Assembly (NCBI GenBank): GCA_020635905.1
Contig: JACJYV010000006.1
Coordinates: 186,001 to 250,000, forward strand
DNA: 64,000 nt
Direction: 5' to 3'
Source of the DNA: Bacteroidia bacterium
Lineage (GTDB): Bacteria; Bacteroidota; Bacteroidia; J057; JADKCL01
The notes under the pieces were generated by a model, which had not been told where the DNA came from, ran no database searches, and worked only from the letters and a program-made list of their open reading frames with translations. Position numbers and translations under genes: made by a program. Of this stretch, positions 8,165 through 15,329 are shown piece after piece; within the stretch, counting starts at the first letter, position 1, and each line of letters begins with the position of its first letter.

Positions 8165-9481
8165 TTAATTCGCAGGCCGTCGCCCGATGATCTTTTCAGC
8201 AATATCCCGGGCCCTTTGTACACAATTGGATACAGAAATTCCCCCCAACCAGTTTCCTCCCAGGTAAATCCGCTTCAATTCCATTTTCCGCAACCAAACC
8301 CGGGAAGCCAGGATGGCGGAATCGTATTGGGGAATGGCCGCAGGCTGGCGGGTAATCTGCTGAAAGAGGGGATCCCCGGACAGACCCAGCGGCTCCAGGG
8401 CAGTCAATACCTTTTTTCCCAATTCGGCATCGCTCATTTCCAACCATTCAGGTTGGCGGATACCACTTACATAACTGGTCAGCAGGACTTTACCTGAAGG
8501 CGCCTGTTGTGGAAAGAGAGAAGATGAAAAAATGGTGTGAAAGGCGGGACCATCCTCGGTGTGGGGAAACCAAAGGCCTTGTCCGTTGAGGGGATGTTTG
8601 ATCTGGGACCTGTTGAGGGCGGTGTGTACCACCGCCAGCGAAGCGTAATTCACCTGAGACATGCCCTCAGCCACTTCAGGGAAGCTGCTTCGAGGCATTT
8701 TTCCCAATTCATGCGCAGGCAGGGCCAGCACCACCGCCGACGGGTGTTCCACCCGGTCGCCAAATTTCAGTTCGATTCTCTCCCCAAATCCGAGTGAGGT
8801 CAGGGGGCAATTCAGCTCAATGTGGCCCTGCAGGCGTTCGCCCAGGGTGTCCGTCAGTTGCTGCAGGCCTTTGGGAAAGGAAATCCGGCCACGGTGACGG
8901 TTGGCATGGCGGGTCCGGGACCACCCTTTGCGCACCGAGCCATAATCTTTTTCAAAGCGGGCAAGCTGGGGAAAGGCTTCCTCCAGCAATAATTCACCTC
9001 CGTTTCCGGCAAATTGGACTTCCAGTAGCGGTAACAGGGCCTGCCGGGTAACTTCCTCTCCAAATCTGCGGCGGCAAAAGGCTTCCACAGATTCCCGCTG
9101 CACCCAATTTCCCTGCTTGAAGCGCTCATTCCAGATCATTTCCTTTGCCTTTCCTGAAAAATAATTTCCCAATAAGACAGAAATTATCCCTTCAGGCAGA
9201 GGCTGAGTCCCATTCTCCCGCACAAAAAACTTTTTGCGGGCACCAGCATAGGCATGAATCATCTGATTGGATAACCCGATCCGTTCCAGAAAGCCAAACA
9301 GATTATCGTCCAGATCGAGAAATGAAGGACCGTTTTCCAGCAAAAATCCATCAGACTCAAGGGTATGCAATCTGCCCCCAATGCGGTCGCTGGCTTCATG
9401 GATGCGGAAAGGAATATCTGCCCACTGGAGGTATTCGCCCAACACCAAACCCGTGATGCCCGCCCCGATGATGCTAACCAT
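8165..9481 (-). CDS. hemG: Protoporphyrinogen oxidase (FAD-dependent, HemY type)
   Basis: Flavin amine-oxidase-like enzyme that oxidises protoporphyrinogen IX to protoporphyrin IX in heme synthesis, membrane-associated. Visible: the N-terminal Rossmann motif GAGITGLVLGEYL, EASDRIGGRLHT for FAD binding, and a C-terminal FAD contact block IYLGGNWLGGISVSNCV. 438 residues, normal for the family. The ATG at 9481 puts the Rossmann strand at residue 3; a TTG two codons upstream is the alternative. The symbol follows the FAD-dependent family naming, not the E. coli flavodoxin-like HemG. No other heme gene is adjacent, and the family also contains other amine oxidases, so a small doubt remains. Confidence 0.85.
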   Translation of the reverse strand: MVSIIGAGITGLVLGEYLQWADIPFRIHEASDRIGGRLHTLESDGFLLENGPSFLDLDDNLFGFLERIGLSNQMIHAYAGARKKFFVRENGTQPLPEGIISVLLGNYFSGKAKEMIWNERFKQGNWVQRESVEAFCRRRFGEEVTRQALLPLLEVQFAGNGGELLLEEAFPQLARFEKDYGSVRKGWSRTRHANRHRGRISFPKGLQQLTDTLGERLQGHIELNCPLTSLGFGERIELKFGDRVEHPSAVVLALPAHELGKMPRSSFPEVAEGMSQVNYASLAVVHTALNRSQIKHPLNGQGLWFPHTEDGPAFHTIFSSSLFPQQAPSGKVLLTSYVSGIRQPEWLEMSDAELGKKVLTALEPLGLSGDPLFQQITRQPAAIPQYDSAILASRVWLRKMELKRIYLGGNWLGGISVSNCVQRARDIAEKIIGRRPAN

Positions 9482-9558
9482 GGGCAACCTCTCTTTGATT
9501 GGATTGACGGGGCCGGAAGACTTTCAATTTGCAGGTGAATTGGCAGGTCCAATATACA

Positions 9559-9583
9559 AAAAACCGCCATGAAGGCGGTTTTT
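9559..9583. terminator. Bidirectional hairpin terminator after sucD
   Basis: Stem of AAACCGCC and GGCGGTTT around a 5-nt loop ATGAA, with A-runs on the left and T-runs on the right, so it can work on both strands. It lies just past the sucD stop (9621) on the minus strand, separating sucD from the protoporphyrinogen oxidase gene. Confidence 0.8.
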
Positions 9584-9620
9584 GTTATCGTTTACAACCC
9601 GAAAATGCAGTTCAGCAGAT

Positions 9621-10511
9621 TCAGGCATGTGCTTTTTTGGATTCTTCCAGGGCACGGGCCATGGTGGCTCCGATGTCGGCCGGGCTGGCTACCACGTGGA
9701 TGCCGCAGGCGGCCATGACTTCCATTTTGGCAGCGGCGGTGCCTTTGCCTCCTGAAATGATCGCTCCTGCGTGACCCATACGACGGCCGGGAGGGGCGGT
9801 CTGGCCGGCGATAAAGCCAACCACAGGTTTTTTGCAGTTATCTTTGATCCATTCCGCGGCGATTTCCTCGTTGGAACCGCCAATTTCACCGATCATGATG
9901 ATGCCTTCGGTGGCGGGATCTTCGTTGAAAAGTTTGATGATATCGAGGTGGGTGGAGCCGATGATCGGGTCACCGCCGATGCCCACGCAGGTGGACTGGC
10001 CGAGGCCCTGCTTGGTCACCTGATCCACGGCTTCGTAGGTCAGGGTGCCGGAGCGGCTCAGGATGCCGATCGAACCGGGACGGTGAATGAATCCGGGCAT
10101 GATGCCGAGTTTGCATTCGCCGGGGGTGATCACGCCCGGACAGTTGGGTCCGATCATGCGCACTTTGCGGTCGTCGATGTATTTTTTGGCGTACACCATA
10201 TCGCGGGTGGGAATACCTTCGGTGATGGTCACAATCAGGCTCACGCCGGAATCAGCGGCTTCCATGATGGCATCCGCCGCAAAAGCCGGGGGCACAAAAA
10301 TGATGGATACATCAGCTCCGGTTGTTTCAACCGCTTCACGCATGGTATTGAACACGGGCAGATCGAGGTGTTGGGTGCCTCCTTTGCCGGGGGTCACACC
10401 ACCCACCACTTTGGTGCCGTACTCGATCATCTGAGTTGCGTGGAAAGTCCCTTCAGCGCCGGTAAAACCCTGAACGAGAACTTTTGAATTGCTATTGACG
10501 AGGATACTCAT
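9621..10511 (-). CDS. sucD: Succinate-CoA ligase, ADP-forming, alpha subunit
   Basis: TCA-cycle enzyme subunit that makes succinate and ATP from succinyl-CoA with SucC. Visible: N-terminal CoA-binding domain (VQGFTGAEGTFHA, GGVTPGKGG), SGTLTYEAV, GIGGDPI, and the phosphorylated active-site His in RRMGHAGAIISGGKG. 296 residues, normal length. sucC is not adjacent, so the two subunit genes are split in this genome, as in several other Bacteroidota. A 7-bp inverted repeat (10539-10559) and a near-consensus -7 box TATTTTTA (minus strand, 10540-10533) lie in the leader region. Confidence 0.97.
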   Translation of the reverse strand: MSILVNSNSKVLVQGFTGAEGTFHATQMIEYGTKVVGGVTPGKGGTQHLDLPVFNTMREAVETTGADVSIIFVPPAFAADAIMEAADSGVSLIVTITEGIPTRDMVYAKKYIDDRKVRMIGPNCPGVITPGECKLGIMPGFIHRPGSIGILSRSGTLTYEAVDQVTKQGLGQSTCVGIGGDPIIGSTHLDIIKLFNEDPATEGIIMIGEIGGSNEEIAAEWIKDNCKKPVVGFIAGQTAPPGRRMGHAGAIISGGKGTAAAKMEVMAACGIHVVASPADIGATMARALEESKKAHA

Positions 10512-10538
10512 ATGCTATATGGGGTTTGGGCCGTAAAA

Positions 10539-10559
10539 ATAGGGAAAAAATATCCCTAT
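10539..10559. repeat. Perfect 7-bp inverted repeat upstream of sucD
   Basis: ATAGGGA (10539-10545), 7-nt spacer, TCCCTAT (10553-10559). It sits 28 bp upstream of the sucD start codon and overlaps the edge of the candidate -7 box. It could be an operator or chance. Confidence 0.4.
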
Positions 10560-10587
10560 GTGAAAGGGTTCTTTCAATTTAACCGGG

Positions 10588-10708
10588 GGAACCTCTAAAA
10601 ACTTCTCATCTCCACCCTGGACCTGGTTCAGAAATGTTCATTTACCTTGGTAAACTTCGCTTCCTTTCCCTGCGACCGACTTGATCTTCATCGTTTTTAA
10701 ATGTCTCC
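10588..10708. repeat. Interspersed ~120-bp element, diverged copy 1
   Basis: Begins GGAACCTCTAAAA and ends with a degenerate TTTTTAAATG segment. It aligns over its whole length with the reverse complement of 22571-22692: the shared order is CCTCTAAAA, TGGAC-TGG, AAATG, CATTTAC, GTAAA, CGCTT, CTGCG, CTTGATCTTC. A central hairpin TTTAC/GTAAA (10641-10645, 10650-10654) is kept. Non-coding. The left terminal repeat is intact, the right one is worn. Confidence 0.65.
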
Positions 10709-10945
10709 ATTTAGATGATGGGTTAAGCGGCTTCAGCTGGGTCAGATAATGATTGAGTCAGGTACCTGGGGCAATGAAAAATATTTTGTCACATTTCACC
10801 CCGGATAATTGCGCAATCAGCCTGCAGGGGAATGGGTTGGTTTTCCGAACTTTAGGTTGTGATCTGATTACTTAAGCCCATTAGAATCTAATCGGGATTG
10901 CGATACCCGAAACCAATCAACCGGATACCATTAGAATCATTTAAT

Positions 10946-10952
10946 AAGGAGG
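10946..10952 (+). promoter_or_regulatory. Strong Shine-Dalgarno site fixing the reductase start
   Basis: AAGGAGGA lies 8 nt upstream of the ATG at 10961. Clear anti-16S-complementary sites are unusual in this phylum, so this one both decides the start and hints at a foreign origin of the gene. Confidence 0.7.
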
Positions 10953-10960
10953 AAAATCAA

Positions 10961-11584
10961 ATGAGAAAAATAATCGTTTTTGCCATGATCACCCTGGACG
11001 GAGTCATGCAGTCGCCAGGAGGGATGGAGGAAGATCCTTCAGATGGATTTACCTATGGAGGTTGGGTATTCCCTTACTGGGACGACGAATTTCAGCAGGC
11101 CGCTCAGGGAGATTTTCACCCGGCTGATTATTTACTGGGCCGAAAAACCTTCTCGATCTGGGCTGACTACTGGCCTGATCACGGCGATTTCTGGCCGGCC
11201 ATCATGGAGGGCACCAAATACGTCTTTTCCAAAAATCTTTCCCCTTCAGATCCACGGCTAATGGGTTGGAAAAATTCAGTGGTAATCTCTGACCTGGAGG
11301 AAATCAAAAAGCTCAAGTCAGACCCGCCCGCTGATCCTTCGCGTCCTGATTTTCACGTGTGGGGCAGCAGCAAATTGATTCAATTGCTCATGCAACACGA
11401 TTTGGTGGACGAATTCAGGCTCAAAATCTACCCCCTGACCCTGGGCAAAGGCGTCAAACTATTTGACCACGGCACTATTCCCGCCGCCTTTACCCTCACC
11501 CAACACGTGGTGACGCCCAAAGGAGTGATCATCGCTACTTTCCAACGGGCAGGTGAGGTGGAAACGGGGACTATGGGGGTTTAG
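10961..11584 (+). CDS. Dihydrofolate reductase family protein (RibD C-terminal-like)
   Basis: 207 residues of the RibD-C/DHFR-like fold: start KIIVFAMITLDGVMQSPGG, then YLLGRKTFSIWADYW, KYVFSKNL, then FHVWGSSKLIQLLMQHDLVDEFRLKIYPLTLGKGVKLF, the usual C-terminal signature. These NADPH-dependent reductases are common as single genes and their substrates are mostly unknown. The ATG at 10961 is preceded by a strong Shine-Dalgarno site and matches the family start; the frame extends to 10898 but without support. The last few codons run into the minisatellite, so the extreme C-terminus may have been altered by it. Confidence 0.85.
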   Translation: MRKIIVFAMITLDGVMQSPGGMEEDPSDGFTYGGWVFPYWDDEFQQAAQGDFHPADYLLGRKTFSIWADYWPDHGDFWPAIMEGTKYVFSKNLSPSDPRLMGWKNSVVISDLEEIKKLKSDPPADPSRPDFHVWGSSKLIQLLMQHDLVDEFRLKIYPLTLGKGVKLFDHGTIPAAFTLTQHVVTPKGVIIATFQRAGEVETGTMGV

Positions 11585-12043
11585 GGGTTCGGGTTTGGAA
11601 GGACGGGTGCGGGGTATGGGTTCGGGTTTGGAAGGACGGGTGCGGGGAGGTTCGGGTTTGGAAGGACGGGTGCGGGGAGGTTCGGGTTTGGAAGGACGGG
11701 TGCGGGGAGGTTCGGGTTTGGAAGGACGGGTGCGGGGAGGTTCGGGTTTGGAAGGACGGGTGCGGGGAGGTTCGGGTTTGGAAGGACGGGTGCAGGGAGG
11801 TTCGGGTTTGGAAGGACGGGTGCAGTGGGAGGTTCAGGTTTGGAAGGACAGGTGCAGGGGGAGGTTCGGGTTTGGAAGGACAGGTGCAGGGAGGTTCGGG
11901 TTTGGAAGGACGGGTGCGGGGAGGTTCGGGCTTGGGAGGACGGGTGCGGGGAGGTTCGGGTTTGGAAGGACGGGTGCGGGGAGGTTCGGGCTTGGGAGGA
12001 CGGGTGCGGGGAGGTTCGGGTTTGGAAGGACGGGTGCGGGGAG
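11582..12043. repeat. G-rich 30-bp minisatellite, 15 copies
   Basis: Tandem unit of 30 bp with the core GGTTCGGGTTTGGAAGGA followed by a CGGGTGCGGGGA-like half. I count 15 copies. The first step is 36 bp and two in the middle are 32 bp; the rest are 30 bp. Later copies alternate between TTTGGAAGGA and CTTGGGAGGA, a higher-order 60-bp pattern that shows duplication of pairs. Strongly G-biased on the plus strand. Because 30 is a multiple of three it leaves frames open on both strands, but those have no start, composition or conservation that suggests a protein. Lies between the reductase and lgt. Confidence 0.93.
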
Positions 12044-12086
12044 AATGGAATTGCTTCCCTCCCTTACAACTCACCAATAAAATTTC

Positions 12087-12094
12087 TACCTTTG
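12087..12094 (+). promoter_or_regulatory. -7 box for lgt
   Basis: TACCTTTG fits TAnnTTTG exactly and lies 21 nt upstream of the lgt ATG. No good TTG is present about 20 bp upstream, where the minisatellite has just ended. Confidence 0.5.
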
Positions 12095-12115
12095 CGGCGT
12101 AAGTAAAAACCGCCC

Positions 12116-13324
12116 ATGTATCCGCGCATTACAGACCTTCTTCACGACTTATTTGGCTTGAACTTCACTTTTCCGGCCAACTCATATGGTTTTTTCGTGG
12201 CTTTGGCCTTTCTGGGCGCTTACCAGATGCTGCGCTGGGACATGAGAAACCGTGAATCGCAGGGCCAGTTTGCCCTCAAACGGGTCAAAGTGCGGGTGAG
12301 CGGTCCCGTGGCGATTACAGAAGTAGCCATTCAGGCTGTCATCTGGGGACTGGTGGGCTACAAACTCGGGTACGGGCTGCTTCACTGGCACGATTTCAGT
12401 ACCCAACCCCAGGAAGTCCTCCTGTCCGGCGAGGGTTCCATCATTTTTGGTCTGGTGGGTGCAGCAATCGCAGGTGGCTTGCGCTACAACCTTTACCGCA
12501 AGAAAAAGGACGAAAAGGAAGTATTCGAAGAACAATCCGTCCCCCCCTCCACCTGGCTGGGCACGGTGCTCACCATCGCTTTTGTGGCCGGGCTGCTGGG
12601 TGCCAAGGTGTTTCACCACCTCGAATATCTCGACGATTTTCTCCGTGACCCGGTCGGGCAATTTGTCTCTTTCAACGGACTCACCTTCCTCGGGGGACTC
12701 ATTACAGCTGCCTTTTTCATCATTCGCTTCTGGATCAAAAAGGGCTACAACATCCTGCACATGGTGGATGTATTTGCCCCCTGCCTCATTCTGGCCTACG
12801 GCATTGGCCGCATTGGCTGCATGGTGGCGGGCGACGGCGACTGGGGCATAGCAAATCCAGATCCCCAACCCGACTGGCTGGCCTGGCTTCCCGAATGGAC
12901 CTGGGCCTTCGATTTTCCCAATAACGTGAATGGCGAAGGCGTGCCTATCCGTCCCGAAGATGGCCTCCCCTGCATCGAAGGTTTTTGCACCCACCTGGTA
13001 CCCAAGGTATTCCCCACACCCTTTTACGAAACCAGCATGGCCTTTACCATCTTTGGTATCCTGGTGATTCTGCGCAACCGCTTCAAATTTGCAGGCCAGA
13101 TGACCGGCACCTACATGTTCCTGATCGGGATCGAACGCTTTCTGATTGAGAAAATCCGGGTCAATTCCACTTACAAAATTGCAGGTTGGGAAATCACCCA
13201 GGCCGAAATACTCTCCTCCCTTTTGATTTTGGGGGGAATGGCCATTTTTGCCTATGCCACCTTCAAACTGAAAAGGTACCCCACCCCCGACGGAAAGCCC
13301 AAATCTGAGGCTCAAACTACCTGA
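12116..13324 (+). CDS. lgt: Prolipoprotein diacylglyceryl transferase
   Basis: Integral inner-membrane enzyme that moves a diacylglyceryl group from phosphatidylglycerol to the lipobox cysteine of prolipoproteins, the first step of lipoprotein maturation. The signature GRIGCMVAGDGDWG is present near residue 240, with YGFF in the first segment and TPFYET near the C-terminal third in place of the usual HPTQLYE. At 402 residues it is longer than the ~280 of E. coli, mainly through a charged cytoplasmic insert (RKKKDEKEVFEEQ) and a loop rich in Asp, Pro and Trp after the signature, as in other Bacteroidota. The window has at least two lipoproteins as likely substrates (18825 and 60060). Confidence 0.93.
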   Translation: MYPRITDLLHDLFGLNFTFPANSYGFFVALAFLGAYQMLRWDMRNRESQGQFALKRVKVRVSGPVAITEVAIQAVIWGLVGYKLGYGLLHWHDFSTQPQEVLLSGEGSIIFGLVGAAIAGGLRYNLYRKKKDEKEVFEEQSVPPSTWLGTVLTIAFVAGLLGAKVFHHLEYLDDFLRDPVGQFVSFNGLTFLGGLITAAFFIIRFWIKKGYNILHMVDVFAPCLILAYGIGRIGCMVAGDGDWGIANPDPQPDWLAWLPEWTWAFDFPNNVNGEGVPIRPEDGLPCIEGFCTHLVPKVFPTPFYETSMAFTIFGILVILRNRFKFAGQMTGTYMFLIGIERFLIEKIRVNSTYKIAGWEITQAEILSSLLILGGMAIFAYATFKLKRYPTPDGKPKSEAQTT

Positions 13325-13358
13325 TTTTCTTTCCCTTCAGGTTAATTTCATTTGCTGA

Positions 13359-13389
13359 TTGTGAATTGGCTCAGGTTCCTTTAATTTCG
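13359..13389 (+). promoter_or_regulatory. Promoter for the pseudouridine synthase gene
   Basis: TTG at 13359-13361, 20 bp, then TAATTTCG at 13382-13389, one base off TAnnTTTG. A Shine-Dalgarno AAGGAGG follows at 13399-13405, 9 nt before the TTG start codon. Confidence 0.45.
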
Positions 13390-13414
13390 TAATTAGTAAG
13401 GAGGCAGGACTTCA

Positions 13415-14581
13415 TTGGGAGAAACTGAAGAAAATAACGTAGAACAACAAGGTTTTGAAAACCAGGAAACCCTGGAGGAGCAGGAAATGCTCAGCCGGGA
13501 CAATCTGGACGGAGACGACGAATTCTCCCAGGCGGATGATATGGAGGGTTCGGACGAGGAAGAACTCGATCAAAATCAGCTTCAGCAGCTTTTCGAACAC
13601 CACAAGCTCACCGCAGATAACGGCCAGGGCCTGATGCGCATCGACCAGTATCTGCCCCTGATGCTGCGCAATGTGACCCGCTCCAAGGTAAAACGGGCTG
13701 CCCTGGCGGGCTGCCTGCTGGTCAACGGCTCCGTGGTGAAGGCCTCCTACCGGGTAAAGCCCGGTGACAACGTCACCTTCCTCCTGCCCTATCCCCCTCC
13801 GCCCGACATCGAACCCGAGGAAATCCCGCTGGAAATCCACTACGAGGACGATTCCATCTGCATCGTCAACAAATCACCGGGCATGGTGGTGCATCCGGGC
13901 GTAGGCAACCATACCGGCACCCTGATTCATGCCCTGCTGTACTATTTCAACCGCAATAAACTGCACACGGGCGAGGAATATCTCTGGCCGGGCCTCATTC
14001 ACAGGATCGACAAGGATACCAGCGGTCTGCTGATCGTGGCCAAAGACGAGGAAGCCCTCTATAAGGTGTCCAAGCAGTTTTTCAACCACACCACCCAGCG
14101 CAATTATAACGCCATCGTGTGGGGCGACGTCAAAGAGGATGTGGGCAGGATCGAAGGCCACATTGCCCGCAGCAAGCACGACCGCAAGCGGTATATGGTT
14201 TATCCCGACGGTTCCCAGGGCAAGGACGCGGTCACCCATTACGAAGTGCTGGAACGATTTGGGGCCGCCACGCTGGTGAGATGCACCCTGGAAACGGGCC
14301 GTACCCACCAGATCCGGGTGCACATGAAGCACCTCGGCCATACCCTGGTCGGAGACAGCTTTTACGGGGGCGACAAGCCCCTGGCTGGTCCGGTCAATTC
14401 CTCCAAATACCGCGCTGAAGCCCAAAGGTGGCTGGAGATCATGCCCCGGCAGGCTCTGCATGCCAGGACCCTGGGCATCGTGCACCCCACCAAAGGAGAA
14501 TTCATGCAATTCGAAACGCCCCTGCCCCAGGATTTTGAAGATTTGTTGACTGCCCTGCGGGAGTTTGCGGGGCGGAAATGA
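13415..14581 (+). CDS. RluA family 23S rRNA pseudouridine synthase (RluD-like)
   Basis: Isomerises uridine to pseudouridine in large-subunit rRNA or tRNA. After an acidic, Glu/Gln-rich N-terminal tail of about 60 residues comes an S4 RNA-binding domain (about 65-125: RIDQYLPLMLRNVTRSKVKR... LVNGSVVKASYRVKPGD) and the catalytic domain with HRIDKDTSGLLIVAKD, whose Asp is the nucleophile, and the RTHQIRVHMKHLGHTLVGD block. 388 residues; the acidic tail is an extra over the ~326 of E. coli RluD. Start TTG at 13415 is supported by the Shine-Dalgarno at 13399-13405. Which site it modifies cannot be told from the sequence. Confidence 0.92.
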   Translation: MGETEENNVEQQGFENQETLEEQEMLSRDNLDGDDEFSQADDMEGSDEEELDQNQLQQLFEHHKLTADNGQGLMRIDQYLPLMLRNVTRSKVKRAALAGCLLVNGSVVKASYRVKPGDNVTFLLPYPPPPDIEPEEIPLEIHYEDDSICIVNKSPGMVVHPGVGNHTGTLIHALLYYFNRNKLHTGEEYLWPGLIHRIDKDTSGLLIVAKDEEALYKVSKQFFNHTTQRNYNAIVWGDVKEDVGRIEGHIARSKHDRKRYMVYPDGSQGKDAVTHYEVLERFGAATLVRCTLETGRTHQIRVHMKHLGHTLVGDSFYGGDKPLAGPVNSSKYRAEAQRWLEIMPRQALHARTLGIVHPTKGEFMQFETPLPQDFEDLLTALREFAGRK

Positions 14582-15329
14582 GGCTTTCACCCACTTGCGG
14601 CTGCCCGCTCTCGCTAAAGAAGGCCCTTGGGGTTTGGAAATTCCTCTAAAAACCCACCAGGTTGTTCATTGGATTGGTTGAACTCACCCGCCTGCGGCTG
14701 CCCTCTCTCGCGAAAGAGGGCCCTTGGGGTTTGGAAATTTTTCTCGCAATCCCCCTATTTGTTCATTGCTCTTTGTTCATTGATTTAGAAGGGCCGGGTT
14801 AAAACCCACCCCTATGGATTCAATAATGAAGGTTTTCCAACCTTATTGGGGATTGCCCCGGGGATGGACCTACTGGGCAATTGGCGGGTTAAAACCCACC
14901 AATTTGTTCATTGATAATTGCTTACCACAGCCTCTGTGCCCTCCTCCATTTCGTGCCCAAAACAATGGAAACCAAAAAACTCTGTGATCTCGGTGGATTA
15001 TACTTTGCTTTCACCGCGACATCCAACCGTTGATTGGGCATTGTTCCTTGATAATTGATCCAGGCTTAGCGCCAGGGAAAGGTGACCTCGCAGGGGTCAG
15101 CCGCAGAATGTTCCATGCTGAAAAAAATTACCGTCACCCCATTCACCTGCTTGCCACAAGGGGCAATCCAGACCGACCCCAAGGCGATGCCATTATGGTA
15201 GTCATGGATGGCAAAATCAATAAGATTGATAATTGCTGATTGATTGTGAGCTGCAGGAAAATTGACTCCTACCTGGTTATTCTGAGCACTGCTCAGGTAC
15301 TTCCCGAAGTACTTCTTAATACTTACTTA
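14582..15329. repeat. Gene-free composite repeat region
   Basis: About 750 bp without a credible gene. Contents: a 56-bp direct repeat (14587-14642 and 14684-14739), the second copy with a perfect hairpin GCCCTCT/AGAGGGC; five degenerate copies of TTGTTCATTG(ATAATTG) between 14661 and 15056; two copies of GGGTTAAAACCCACC (near 14796 and 14887) flanking a hairpin AAGGTT-TTCC-AACCTT; a CTCTGTGATCTCGGTGG word (near 14980); and a perfect palindrome CTGAGCA-C-TGCTCAG (15282-15296) bordering the 21-bp array. An ORF at 15030-15239 has no family features. Confidence 0.7.
15297..15329. repeat. Left fragment of the palindromic 21-bp array
   Basis: About one and a half units of the array that continues at 17032, containing the palindrome GAAGTACTTC. 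It ends exactly at the IS, with TACTTA (15324-15329) as the candidate target-site duplicate. Confidence 0.8.

Noticed and set aside
11553..12080. Long open frames on both strands through the minisatellite
   Set aside because: The 30-bp unit is a multiple of three, so frames stay open by construction; composition is Gly/Arg or Pro/Arg repeats and the frame changes at the irregular units.
12182..13315. 377-residue minus-strand ORF opposite lgt
   Set aside because: Shadow frame; lgt on the plus strand has clear family motifs and a promoter.
15030..15239. 69-residue ORF
   Set aside because: Lies in repeat-rich spacer, has no family features or ribosome binding site.
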